A stretch of DNA of 64,000 nucleotides from RDXT01 sp033765305. GTDB taxonomy: Bacteria; Bacteroidota; Bacteroidia; J057. The position numbers and the translations under genes are program-made. The stretch's first letter is position 1; each line of letters begins with the position of its first letter. The notes beneath the pieces are model-generated. The model worked only from the letters and a program-made list of their open reading frames with translations. It was not told the origin of the DNA and ran no database searches. Below, piece by piece: positions 9,378 through 21,500 of the stretch. The stretch is taken from assembly GCA_033765305.1 (NCBI GenBank), contig JANRID010000040.1, positions 62,001-126,000 on the forward strand, given 5' to 3'.

Positions 9378-9989
9378 TTAAGGCTGTTGCGCCAGGAACT
9401 GTTCGATCTTGAGCATCCAGTAATGAAGGCCTTGCTGATTAGGTTGTAGTTTTGAAGCCCAAGGCCTTCCAGGATGCACCAGATCCCAAGGAGATATTTT
9501 CTGGCCAGTACGTCCTTGGCCAGGATCATGATTGCCGAATCCATCCAGCAGGTTATTCCAGATAGGACGGTATTTGGAAATCAGCATAGATTCTGCAAGC
9601 GGAATCCAAATATCGTCAACAGCGAGATAGCGGCACGCGAAATCTTGCAGGTCCAGGTTGTCCGCTTGACTGATAGAATCTGCATGCTCTCGGAGCCTTT
9701 TCCAGAGCACATTCCCGATGTCTGCAGCTTGCAATATGCCTCCTTTCCGAGCGCCAGCCGGTACAGCTTTTCCCACATACATAGGTGCAGCCCACTTCTC
9801 ATCTGCGTTTCGCGCTGCAATGGTGGCATACGGTGAAAATGGACCGGTATAATAAATAGCATAAATACCGGCTCCGTTAAATGGCGTGGGCGGCAATGGT
9901 GAGACAGGCTTATCGAGAAGAGCCTGTGCTACACTTTCGCCCAAATGCTGCTTATCGAGTGGGTTAAATGGCCGCTCTTCCAAGCTCAT
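9378..9989 (-). CDS. Type II restriction endonuclease, Eco29kI-like GIY-YIG family
   Basis: 203-residue nuclease of the Eco29kI family; Eco29kI itself cuts CCGCGG. The GIY-YIG core is visible: GIYAIYY (41-47) and MYVGK (70-74) carry the two tyrosine strands, RLREH (98-102) gives the catalytic arginine and histidine region, the Glu of IPLAES (129-134) is the metal ligand, and FGNHDPG (151-157) and HPGRPWA near 172-178 are further family blocks. The start overlaps the stop of the upstream methyltransferase by four bases, so both are made from one message with the methylase first. The recognition site cannot be read from sequence. Base composition is visibly lower in GC than in the neighbours. 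Confidence 0.92.
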   Translation of the reverse strand: MSLEERPFNPLDKQHLGESVAQALLDKPVSPLPPTPFNGAGIYAIYYTGPFSPYATIAARNADEKWAAPMYVGKAVPAGARKGGILQAADIGNVLWKRLREHADSISQADNLDLQDFACRYLAVDDIWIPLAESMLISKYRPIWNNLLDGFGNHDPGQGRTGQKISPWDLVHPGRPWASKLQPNQQGLHYWMLKIEQFLAQQP

Positions 9990-11326
9990 GGCTTACGCAT
10001 GATTACGACATACTCGGCCAGCGCCGCTCGGTTGCCTTGATGATTCCGCAATCCGGACTGTGTGATACTGGAGCCAACCCGTTTTTCCCGCAGGCACTGA
10101 ATCTGCTCCAAATGAAGCCCCGTCAATCCTGCAATATCTCCAATGATCTGCTGTACTTCCAGATTGACGCCTTGGATGATAGAATTCCCCACGACAACCG
10201 CTGCTGTACTGCCTGGTGCCATCAGCATCGAAAATCCCTGCATCATCCGGTAACAGTCATTGAAGTAGGCAGCCGCATAGTTGGCCCAGCCTGGACCGCC
10301 GTAGATACCTTTTTGGTGATTGAGTGCCCGGATTTGCTCAAGCTGGTCAGATAGCGCCGCATGTATGAAGCAGAGGTGTATCTCCGCTTTATCGCGGACA
10401 TTTTGCCAGTACTGGCCAAAATTATGGGTTTCGAGCGGCTGCTGCTCCTTGGAGTCCGAGATAAAGTTCAGCCAATGCAGATGCGGCCGGGTATTTCGCA
10501 CATAGTGATAGTTGTTCAGATACGGCGGAGATGTAATAATCAAATCGATCGAACCAGACCCTAAGTATTGTGAATAATTGAAGAAGGTATCATGGATAAC
10601 GGTTCCCTGCGGAGTGCTCTTAACAAATTCCGAACCATGGGCCGCCGCGACATCCAAGGCCATTTCCTGAAGTTTTGCCGTAATAATGCCTGCAACGCCT
10701 GCATCTTCTACCAGACTTTTCCCCGCAGCGGGCCGGGAACCCAGGCTAGGCTCGTAGGTATAGTTGGAAAAGCTGATCATCGTAGCCCCAAATGCAACCC
10801 GGACACAATCCGCGATCAGGGGATCTTCGATGGAGGCAATGAAGGACAGGAGGTGAAGCACCTGATGCTGAACCCGAGGGCTGAAAAAAGGAATCTTGGA
10901 ACGGAATCCGGGAGGAATAAATTCAATTGGAGCATCACGAAACGCCCATGTTCGAGCGTCGGCCTGCAAGGATTCGATGACCCCGGCAAGCGCCGCAGGC
11001 GGGATGCATGCAGTTGCCAGTTTAACCTTTGAAGCAAGAGCTGGATAGGGATTGATTTCAAATCCGATCGCCTCATATCCCATGAAGGCTGCCTCCGTGA
11101 GGGTAGTGCCGACTCCGCAGAATGGATCAAGCACCCGGGCAGCCTGTCCTGGCTTTACATACGCGTTAATGATATCCCGGACGAAATCTGCCGAGTATCC
11201 TGCTATCCAAGGAACCCACCTGTGGACAGGCAGTTTCTTATTCTTCATAAAGGCAGGATCTCTAAACTTATTAGCGCCTTCAGAAGGCTCGTGATGGATG
11301 AGGGCGAGCTTTAATTGAGAGTTCAT
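9986..11326 (-). CDS. DNA amino-methyltransferase (N4-cytosine or N6-adenine), partner of the endonuclease
   Basis: Modification enzyme of the cassette. The AdoMet-binding motif DPFCGVGTT is at residues 67-75 and the catalytic TSPPY at 265-269, an order (binding before catalysis) different from beta-class enzymes. The TSPPY motif means methyl transfer to an exocyclic amino group, not to C5. If the endonuclease shares the Eco29kI site CCGCGG, which has no adenine, the product would be N4-methylcytosine; that is inference. A promoter (11374-11405) lies just upstream. No controller (C) protein gene is present, so methylase-first order is the visible safeguard. GC content is clearly lower than in gyrB next door. 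Confidence 0.9.
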   Translation of the reverse strand: MNSQLKLALIHHEPSEGANKFRDPAFMKNKKLPVHRWVPWIAGYSADFVRDIINAYVKPGQAARVLDPFCGVGTTLTEAAFMGYEAIGFEINPYPALASKVKLATACIPPAALAGVIESLQADARTWAFRDAPIEFIPPGFRSKIPFFSPRVQHQVLHLLSFIASIEDPLIADCVRVAFGATMISFSNYTYEPSLGSRPAAGKSLVEDAGVAGIITAKLQEMALDVAAAHGSEFVKSTPQGTVIHDTFFNYSQYLGSGSIDLIITSPPYLNNYHYVRNTRPHLHWLNFISDSKEQQPLETHNFGQYWQNVRDKAEIHLCFIHAALSDQLEQIRALNHQKGIYGGPGWANYAAAYFNDCYRMMQGFSMLMAPGSTAAVVVGNSIIQGVNLEVQQIIGDIAGLTGLHLEQIQCLREKRVGSSITQSGLRNHQGNRAALAEYVVIMRKP

Positions 11327-11373
11327 CTGGTTGCTAGCTTAACTCTACCATCTAAATTGGGAAATTCCATTTA

Positions 11374-11405
11374 TAAAGCTAAAAATAATTTCAACAAAAT
11401 GCAAA
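11374..11405 (-). promoter_or_regulatory. Promoter of the restriction-modification operon
   Basis: On the minus strand, TTTG (11402-11405), 20 bases, TAGCTTTA (11374-11381; one mismatch to TAnnTTTG). The start would be about 11368, giving a leader of about 40 bases before the methyltransferase. The surrounding bases 11334-11420 are strongly AT-rich. Confidence 0.6.
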
Positions 11406-11450
11406 TGCTACTTATCCACATACTACCCGGCAACAGCTTATTGGGCGTGT

Positions 11451-11486
11451 AGCCGCCTCCCCGCCGGAACCGGCGCGGAAGCGGCT
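11451..11486 (-). terminator. Imperfect GC-rich hairpin after gyrB
   Basis: AGCCGC (11451-11456) pairs with GCGGCT (11481-11486), with an inner CGCCGG/CCGGCG stem. It lies just beyond the gyrB stop in the direction of transcription. No T run follows, so it may be only a 3'-end stabiliser. Confidence 0.4.
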
Positions 11487-11494
11487 GCCGCAGA

Positions 11495-13462
<1,968 letters not shown>

Positions 13463-13505
13463 TATGAGATAGTTATAAACAGGTTTCCAGAATCGGATCT
13501 GACCT

Positions 13506-13513
13506 CAAAGATA
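13506..13513 (-). promoter_or_regulatory. -7 element of the gyrB promoter
   Basis: TATCTTTG on the minus strand exactly matches TAnnTTTG and predicts a start near 13500, about 38 bases before gyrB. The -33 region is weak (CTGG, 20 bases upstream). Confidence 0.6.
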
Positions 13514-13603
13514 CGGATTTTTAGGATAAAAACCCAGTTTCCGGAAGCATGCAGGCACGCCCGGCCAGCACCTGCGCAGCCCCGGCCCGGGACGCAGGCA
13601 AAC

Positions 13604-13632
13604 GGCCCGGCTGCCGCTCAGGCAGCCGGGCC
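13604..13632 (-). terminator. Perfect 12-bp hairpin downstream of the M48 protease gene
   Basis: GGCCCGGCTGCC (13604-13615) and GGCAGCCGGGCC (13621-13632) form a perfect stem with a five-base loop. It is about 66 bases past the protease stop. Only a short T run follows (GTTTGCC on the minus strand). Confidence 0.6.
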
Positions 13633-13697
13633 AGCCGACACCTATCGATCCGGAAACCGGCCCCAAACCGATCCCAGACCAGTCTTCCTACTTCCTG

Positions 13698-14507
13698 CTA
13701 CTTCACCTGATACTGCGCCGCCATCGCTTTCGCCTGCGGGACCCATTTGGCCAGATTTTGCGATCGTGTCTCGTCGGAGGGGTGGGTGGAAAGGAATTCC
13801 GGGGGCTTCTGGCCGCCTTTGGCCTGCATGCGCTGCCAGAAGGGGGCGGCAGCCTCCGGGTTGTAGCCGGCAATGGCCATCAGGTACAGTCCGATCTGGT
13901 CGGCTTCGCTCTCGTGCAGGCGGCTGAAGGGCAGCAGCGCGCCCAGCGTGGCGCCGGCGCCGTAGGCCTGGAGGAAAATATTGCGGGTCTGTTCGGGCTT
14001 GTCGCGCAGGGCTACAGACAGGCCCGCGCCGCCGAGCTGCACCGCCAGCTGCTGGCTCATGCGTTCGTTGCCGTGGTGGGCCAGGGCGTGCGCGATCTCG
14101 TGGCCCATGACCACCGCCAGGCCGTCTTCGTCCTGCGTCACGGGCAGAATGCCGGTGTATACCACCACCTTGCCGCCGGGCATGCACCAGGCGTTGATGG
14201 TCGGGTCATCGACCAGGTTGAACTCCCACTCGAAGTTTTCGAGTTTTTTGCTCATGCCGGCAGCGGCATAGTACACCTCGGCGGCTTTTCGGATGCGCTC
14301 GCCCACGCGGCGCACCATGTCGGCCTGCGACTGGTTTTTGCTGGGCGGGTTCTGGGTCATAAACTCGCGGTACTGGGTGAGCGCCATGGTGTTCATGGTC
14401 GTCTCGGGCAGCAGGCGGGCCTGGCGGCGGCCGGTGAAAGGCACTTTGACACACGCAGCCAGCAGCGCCGCGGTCAGGAGCATCAGGAGAATCGCACGGA
14501 CGTTCAT
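13698..14507 (-). CDS. M48-family metalloprotease lipoprotein (LoiP/YcaL-like)
   Basis: Zinc endopeptidase probably tethered to the outer membrane on its periplasmic face, where such proteins act in envelope quality control. The N-terminus is a lipoprotein signal with lipobox LAAC (Cys19). The zinc motif HEIAH is at 135-139 and the third ligand lies in HESEADQIGLYLM near residue 205. Its 269 residues match the short soluble M48C type with no membrane helices, unlike HtpX. It is a single gene with a hairpin after it. Confidence 0.9.
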   Translation of the reverse strand: MNVRAILLMLLTAALLAACVKVPFTGRRQARLLPETTMNTMALTQYREFMTQNPPSKNQSQADMVRRVGERIRKAAEVYYAAAGMSKKLENFEWEFNLVDDPTINAWCMPGGKVVVYTGILPVTQDEDGLAVVMGHEIAHALAHHGNERMSQQLAVQLGGAGLSVALRDKPEQTRNIFLQAYGAGATLGALLPFSRLHESEADQIGLYLMAIAGYNPEAAAPFWQRMQAKGGQKPPEFLSTHPSDETRSQNLAKWVPQAKAMAAQYQVK

Positions 14508-14744
14508 AAGGATTCTGCAAGGTTACGTCAGGGAAACAACCGGCATCCGGTTTCGTTGGTCAACGATGGAGGCCTGCAGCTTGTTGCACAAAAAGCATCA
14601 GCGCCTCCCCGCTGATATTGAGATGCTTGAATGAAGCGGAGGTTACAGCCGGCAGTACAAATTTGGCGGTGCTTTTGGATTTGTGAAACTTCGTACGCTA
14701 ATTTATCGACCGTTACCCTTGATAAGATTGAGCCTATAGCCAAT

Positions 14745-17700
14745 ATGTTACTCAGAATTGGTGTGTTTTCGCTGATCCTGGCCGCTCTGGCCGGGAACGT
14801 TTTTTCGCAGGACGGGAAACTGACCGGCAAAGTCCTCGACCAGGCAGGCCAGCCCCTGGCGTCCGCGACCGTACTGGTGTACGAGGGGGACCGGGTCCGG
14901 CATGGGGTCATCACCGATGACGACGGCATCTATAGTGTCAATCCCATCCAGCCAGGTACCTACAAGGTGGAAGCCCGGTATCTGGGGAAAACGAGGAGCG
15001 TCGAGAATGTATCCGTGATCTCAAATCAGACCCGTACGCTCAACATTCAGTTCAGTGAGAACGTCACCCTCCAGACCGTCGAAATCTTCGAGGAGCGGCC
15101 TTTCGAGAATACGCCCATCGTCGGCACCACGCTGACCAACGAGCAGGTGGTGAACTCCGGTATCCGGAGCGTGACGACCCTGGCCTCGCTGACGGCGGGG
15201 GTGTATCAGGGCGATGAAGGGGAAAACATCTCCATCCGGGGCGCCCGCAACACCTCCAACACCTACCTCATCGAAGGCGTGAAGATCCGGGGCCAGATTA
15301 CGATTCCCCAGGCGGCTATCGCGCAGTTTCAGGTGATTACAGGCGGTACGCCCGCAGAGTTCGGCGACTTTACCGGCGGGGTGATCAACGTGACCCTCGC
15401 CAATCCCACCCCGGTCTACACCGGCGGCCTTGAACTCCAGACGAGCCAGTACCTCGATCCTTTCGGCAAAAACCTCGCAGGCTTCTCGCTCAGCGGCCCG
15501 ATCCTCACGCGCACCCGGACCCTGCCCAATTCCGACCAGAAATTCAAATCGACCCTCCTCGGCTTCTTCCTCAACGGCGAGGCTGATTACGAATACGATC
15601 AGGACCCCGTCACCCGGGGCATCTTCAGGCTGAAAGACGAGGTCCTCGCCGATCTCCAGCAGGATCCGATGATCCTGGCTGCCGACCGCCGGGCCTTCCG
15701 CAGCCGTGCCAATTTCATCACGGAAGACGACTACGAAACGATCCGCGCGAAGGAGAATAACACCGCCCTGCGGCTCCGCGGCCTCGCCCGCCTCGATTTC
15801 CAGCCCGCAGACAACGTGCTCATCAAACTCGGCGGCACCTACGAGCATATCGACCTCGACCAGTGGGGCATTGCCAACATGCTCTTCGCCCCGGATCCCC
15901 AAAGCCAGTTCCTCGGCCGCAACTACCGCGCCTGGCTGCGCTTCCAGCAGAGCTTCCCCGGCGGCGAAAACTCCGCCGTCCGCAACCTCTACTACACCAT
16001 CCAGGCCGACTACTCCGGATACGCCCGCAACTTCCGCAACCGGATCCATCAGGAGAATTTCTTCGACTACGGCTATGTAGGGCAGTTCAACTTTGATATT
16101 CAGCCCATCTACGCCTATGTCAACGATCCCAACGATCCCCTCTCCTCCAGCCCCTACTGGCGTACCATCGGCTACGCCGAAAACAACCTGCAGTTCGACC
16201 CTACGAATACCCGCAACCCGCTCTACGCCAATTACAATACCGACATTTTCAACGAAGTGGCGCAAAGCGGAGTCGTCAACCTCTTTCCGGGCCTCTTCAC
16301 CACGGACCCGATTGTCAACCGGCTGAGCAACCTGCAGGAGCTGACCTTCCGGCAGGGCATTCCGAACGGCGGCGGTCCCGGCGGGATCTACTCGCTCTTC
16401 TCCGGCGTCGGCGCCAACAGCGGCGGCTTCCAGAAATTCCTCTTCGAACAGTACCGCCTTACCGGCCAGGCCACCGCCGAAATCAAGGGCCACAACATCA
16501 AGGCCGGCTTTGAGTTCGAGCAGCGTGTGGAGCGCGCCTATTCCCTGGCGGCCCGCGGGCTCTGGGGCCTGATGCGCCAGTACACCAACTTCCACCTGCA
16601 GACGCTCGAAGACGACCCCAGCAAATTCATCTACAACCTCAACTCGGCCGGCGAGTGGAACGATACCATTACGGTGCCGCTCACCTATGTCGCTTCCGAC
16701 CAGAAGCTGTTCGATAAAAATCTGCGCACCAAGCTCGGCCTGCCCGTAGACGGCACGACCCTCATCAACCTCGACCAGTACGGGCCGGAGATGTTCTCCC
16801 TCGACATGTTCAATGCCGACGAGATGCTCAACAACGGCCTCGGTGTGGTGACGTACTACGGATACGACTTCAAAGGCAACAAAACCCGCCGTGTAGCGCC
16901 GGAGAATTTCTTCACCGACACGCAGAACCGCCCGGAAAATGCCTTTTCCCCGACGTATATCTCGGCCTTCATCCAGGACCAGTTTGAGTTCGAGGACATC
17001 ATCTTCAACGTAGGTCTGCGGGTGGACCGCTTCGACGCCAACCAGAAGGTGCTTCGGGACCCCTTCTCCCTCTATCCGACCTATACGGCAGCGGAAGTAG
17101 CATCGGGCCAGCTCGGCGTGCCGGGCTTCGAGCTGCCGGGGGGAATCGGCGGCGACTTTGTGCCCTATGTGAATGACGAGCTGAACTTCACCGAAGTGCT
17201 GGGCTACCGCAGCGGCGAGTCGTGGTTCAACGCCAGCGGCACGCCGATCTCTTCCGCCGAACTGGCCCGCCTTTCGGGCGGCAAGCCGATTCCCGCGGTG
17301 CGGGTGGATTCGGTCAGCATCGCTTCCTTCGAGGACTATGCTCCGCAGACGGTCTTCATGCCGCGGATTTCGTTCTCCTTCCCCATTTCCGACCAGGCGC
17401 TCTTCTTTGCCCACTACGATGTGCTCTCCCAGCGTCCGGGCCAGCTCTTCGTAACCCAGGGTTCGCTGCTCGCCGGCCAGATCTCGGATTATGCATTCCT
17501 CGAAAACCGCCCCACCTCCGAGGTCGTCAACCCAAACCTGCGCCCGGAAATCACGGTGGACTATGAAGCCGGCTTCAAGCAGCGGCTGGGCCAGCGCATG
17601 GCGCTTACCATCTCGGCCTTTTACCGCGAGCAGCGGAACATGATCAACTTCCGCCGCTTTGTGAACGCCTATCCCTTCTCCTACGACTCTTACGCAAACC

Positions 17701-18455
17701 TCGACTTCGGCACGGTCAAAGGCTTCTCCTTTAGCTACGACATGCAGCGCATGCGCAATGTGACCCTCCGGGCGTCCTATACGCTGCAGTTTGCCGATGC
17801 CACTGGCTCCAACTTCAACTCGGCCCGCGCGGTGGTAAACTTCCTCGAAGGGGTTGGGGTGCTGCGCACGACACTGCCCATCGACGAGGACCAGCGCCAC
17901 CGCCTTGTCGGCAACATCGACTACCGCTTCGCAGGCCGCAGCGTAGGCCCCGGCCTGAAGCTTGGGGAGAAGACGGTGCATCCGCTCAAGAATTTCGGTG
18001 CCAACCTGACAGCTCAGCTGGGCTCCGGCACGCCCTTCACGAAAAATGCCGTTGCCGTGCCTTCGGTGCTGGGCGGGGTCAACATCGTCAACCAGATCCA
18101 GGGAACGCCCAACGGCTCCCGCCTCCCGTGGCAGTACCGCCTCGACCTGCGCCTGGACAAGGGCTTTGTGGTCGGCGGTCAGGCCCGCCCGGATGGCTCG
18201 GTCTCCCGCGCGCTCGACTTCAACCTGTACTTCCAGGTGCTGAACCTCCTCAATACCCAGAATATCCGCGGGGTGTACCGCTTTACCGGCCTTCCGGACG
18301 ACGACGGCTTCCTGGCCAGCGCCAGCGGCGAGCAGTACGTGCTCACGCAGATCGATCCGGTAGCCTTCGTGGATATGTACCAGGCGAGGGTCAACAACCC
18401 GGACAACTACAGCCTGCCGCGCCGCATGCGGCTGGGTCTGCTGTTCAACTTCTGA
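14745..18455 (+). CDS. TonB-dependent receptor-like outer-membrane protein with N-terminal carboxypeptidase-regulatory domain
   Basis: 1,236 residues. After a signal peptide ending near VFSQ, an Ig-like CarboxypepD_reg domain (about 24-105; KLTGKVLDQAGQPLASATV) is followed by a plug domain (about 120-230; NISIRGARNTSNTYLIEGVKIRG) and a long beta barrel with alternating aromatic strands ending in F. The ATG at 14745 was chosen because it begins the signal peptide. No separate lipoprotein SusD partner is seen; instead a giant T9SS cargo and a PorV-like barrel follow in the same direction with short gaps (63 and 60 bases). I infer a surface or secretion role rather than classic sugar uptake. The substrate is unknown. 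Confidence 0.88.
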   Translation: MLLRIGVFSLILAALAGNVFSQDGKLTGKVLDQAGQPLASATVLVYEGDRVRHGVITDDDGIYSVNPIQPGTYKVEARYLGKTRSVENVSVISNQTRTLNIQFSENVTLQTVEIFEERPFENTPIVGTTLTNEQVVNSGIRSVTTLASLTAGVYQGDEGENISIRGARNTSNTYLIEGVKIRGQITIPQAAIAQFQVITGGTPAEFGDFTGGVINVTLANPTPVYTGGLELQTSQYLDPFGKNLAGFSLSGPILTRTRTLPNSDQKFKSTLLGFFLNGEADYEYDQDPVTRGIFRLKDEVLADLQQDPMILAADRRAFRSRANFITEDDYETIRAKENNTALRLRGLARLDFQPADNVLIKLGGTYEHIDLDQWGIANMLFAPDPQSQFLGRNYRAWLRFQQSFPGGENSAVRNLYYTIQADYSGYARNFRNRIHQENFFDYGYVGQFNFDIQPIYAYVNDPNDPLSSSPYWRTIGYAENNLQFDPTNTRNPLYANYNTDIFNEVAQSGVVNLFPGLFTTDPIVNRLSNLQELTFRQGIPNGGGPGGIYSLFSGVGANSGGFQKFLFEQYRLTGQATAEIKGHNIKAGFEFEQRVERAYSLAARGLWGLMRQYTNFHLQTLEDDPSKFIYNLNSAGEWNDTITVPLTYVASDQKLFDKNLRTKLGLPVDGTTLINLDQYGPEMFSLDMFNADEMLNNGLGVVTYYGYDFKGNKTRRVAPENFFTDTQNRPENAFSPTYISAFIQDQFEFEDIIFNVGLRVDRFDANQKVLRDPFSLYPTYTAAEVASGQLGVPGFELPGGIGGDFVPYVNDELNFTEVLGYRSGESWFNASGTPISSAELARLSGGKPIPAVRVDSVSIASFEDYAPQTVFMPRISFSFPISDQALFFAHYDVLSQRPGQLFVTQGSLLAGQISDYAFLENRPTSEVVNPNLRPEITVDYEAGFKQRLGQRMALTISAFYREQRNMINFRRFVNAYPFSYDSYANLDFGTVKGFSFSYDMQRMRNVTLRASYTLQFADATGSNFNSARAVVNFLEGVGVLRTTLPIDEDQRHRLVGNIDYRFAGRSVGPGLKLGEKTVHPLKNFGANLTAQLGSGTPFTKNAVAVPSVLGGVNIVNQIQGTPNGSRLPWQYRLDLRLDKGFVVGGQARPDGSVSRALDFNLYFQVLNLLNTQNIRGVYRFTGLPDDDGFLASASGEQYVLTQIDPVAFVDMYQARVNNPDNYSLPRRMRLGLLFNF

Positions 18456-18518
18456 TTCCGTCTTCCTTTGTCTGATCCCAGCCGAGGCTCCGCTGGAGCC
18501 GGCCCGCAGAACCTGAGT

Positions 18519-21500
18519 ATGAACCAACTGAATCTTTCTTCTTTCCGAATCCGATTGGATATGCGCAGTGTGATACGTGTGAGCCTGATGTGCATGCTGC
18601 TGACCGGCATGCAGCTGCTGCAGGCCAAAGAACCGGCCGGCGTGACACGCAGGAACCCCGGCGGATTCCGGGTGTCCAGCGACTGCCTGCCGCCGAGCGC
18701 TTCTGCACAGCTGGACGTGAACAACGTCCGCACCCTGCTGCACAACGGCGGGGATATGTGGTGGGATCTGGTAGGCGACCCCCGCTATGAGGTGCCTAAA
18801 GGCAGCAACCGCCACTCGATGTTTGCCAGCTCGCTCTGGATCGGCGGCATCGACGATGCCGGCCAGCTCCGCATTGCGGCGCAGACCTACCGCCAGTCGG
18901 GGATCGACTTCTGGCCAGGGCCGCTCAGCGGCGGCTCCACCGGCGGCGACGCTGCAACCGATGCAGCTACCTGCGAGAAGTTCGACCGGATGTTCAAGAT
19001 CAACAAGACCGAAATCGACGCATTCCGGGCCGACTGGGCCGACGGGGCGCTCGACAATGCATCCAATTATCCCAACGTCATCAACTGGCCGGCCATCGGC
19101 AGCCCCCTCGGCCTCGACCGCGACAAGGACGGCGTAGCCCTCGAAGCCTTCCGCCCGGACGGCTCCGTGCTGTATGCCGCTCCCTTCGTCAACGTGGATT
19201 CCGATCCGTTTACCTACAACCCCGAAAACGGCGACTATCCGGATATCGACGGCGACCAGGCCATCTGGTGGATCATCAACGACCGCGGCAACGTGCATAC
19301 CGAGACCGGCGGCGAGCCTATCGGGGTGGAAATCCACATCCTGGCCTTCGCCTTCACCACGGCCAATGCGGTCAACGATATGACCTTCTACCGCGAGACG
19401 GTCATCAACCGCTCCAGCCAGGTGCTCAATCAGACCTACATGGGGCAGTGGGTGGATGCGGATCTGGGCAAATTCAACGACGACTACGTAGGCTGCGATA
19501 CCGTCCGCGGCCTCGGATACTGCTACAACGCCGACAACAACGACGACGGCCCCGCCGGTTACGGCCTCAATCCGCCGGTATCCGGGGTGGACTTCTTCCA
19601 GGGCCCGCTCGCCGACCCGAACGACGGCATCGACAATGACAAGGACGGGCTGATCGACGAGACAAACGAGACGATCATCATGTCCAAGTTTGTCTATTAT
19701 AACAACGACTTCTCGCTCGTCGGCAACCCGGAGGTGGCGCAGCACTTTTACGGCTACCTGACCGGCTTCTGGAAGGATGGCTCGCCGATCGTGGACAACT
19801 TCACCAACGGCGGCGACGGCACCGGCTACGGTGCCAGTTCCCCCGGCCCGGTGACCAACTATATGTTCCCCGGCGATGCCTGCACCGGCACTGGCTGGAC
19901 CGAGGACAACGCCGACAACCCGCGCAATGAAGACCGGCGCTTCCTCCAGAGCGCAGGCCCCTTCACCCTGCAGCCGGGCGCCGTCAACGAAATTATTATC
20001 GGATCTGTCTGGGCACGCGGGTTTTACAACGACCAGTTCGGGTCGATCTGTGAACTCTTCGCTGCCGACGATATCGCGCAGGCGCTCTTCGACAACGACT
20101 TCCGTCTGCTCGACGGTCCGGATGCGCCGGAGCTCAAAATCTCCGAATACAACCAGGAACTGCTCCTGACCTGGGGCTATCCGGAGGCGCTCCGCAATGT
20201 GCGCAACAACTTCAACGAGTCCTACCGCCAGGCAGATCCCGTGCTCAAAGCGCAGGGCGTAGCCGACTCGGTCTTCGAGTTTCAGGGATACGTGGTATAT
20301 CAGCTGGCCGATGTGACTGTGGGCCCGAATGAGCTCGACGATCCCGACCGCGCGCGCATCATCCTGCAGTGCGACGTCCGGGACAGCATCACGACCATCG
20401 TCAACCGAACGGCACAGCGGGTGGAAGGGCTCAGCCAGCCGATCATCGTGGAGAAGGTAATGGTCCAGGGCCGCGACGAGGGCATTCTGCACTCGGTGCG
20501 CGTGGACCGCGACCTGTTCGCGCAGGGCTCGGACAACCGCCTGAAGAATTACACCAAATACTACTACGCGGTCATCGCCTATGCGCACAACGATACCAGC
20601 TCCGACGGACGGAAGTACGTGCCCGGCAACCGCTTCTTCGCAGCGGTAGAAGCGCTGCCGCACCCGGTCGAAATCGAGCAGGTGGGGACGGTGGTCAACA
20701 GCGCCTATGGAGACGGGCTCGAAATCACCCAGGTTTCGGGCATCGGAAACGGCGGCACCTTCGTGCGCATTACCCCGGAGACGGAGCTGGCTGCGCTGAA
20801 TTCGCAGACCAACATCGCGCCGGGCATCACCTATCAGTCAGGCTCGGCGCCGATCGTGGTGAAGGTGGTGGATCCCAAGGCAGTCCTGCCAAAGCACTAC
20901 CAGATCGACGTGACCGTGGACTCGCTCCTGGAAATCAAGACCGTGATCGATGATCCGGAAAACAACGTCCTGATCCGCGACTCGGTATTTGCGGAATGGA
21001 TCCTGTATGAGAGCGACAATGCTTCCGGGCCGTTCAGCCGCGTGTATGCCTCGACCTATACCAAGCGCAACGACGGCAGCAAACCCCGTCCTGCTCCGCT
21101 TTCAGGCACGGAGCGGGTGATCGAAAACCGGGGCATCTCGGTGCTGATCCGCGATACCCGGCCTGCCGCGGATACGCTGGACATCGGAGGCCAGATGGGG
21201 GTGCTGGGCGGCGAACTTACCTTCGACGATCCCACCAAGCCCTGGCTGACGGGCCTGGCCGACAACAACGAGTTTGGCGGCGGCATCTGGAACTGGCAGA
21301 CGAACGAGGAAGACCGCACCTTCAAGGCGCTCAATATCTATGACAAGTACGGGTTCTTCCAAACCTTCCTCGGCGGACGCTGGGGGCCCTTCGCCCTGGC
21401 ACGGAGCTTCAGCAATGCTGCCACGGGCGGACAGATCGCGCCGGGCCTGCCAGTGGGCAATCCCACCAACAACCGCCAGGTATCTCCTTCCGAACTGATC

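Noticed and set aside
15021..20663. Very long open frame (1,880 codons) on the minus strand opposite the receptor and T9SS cargo genes
   Set aside because: It is a reverse-frame product of GC-rich codon use. The plus strand has signal peptides, plug and sorting domains; the minus translation has no domain, signal or start context.
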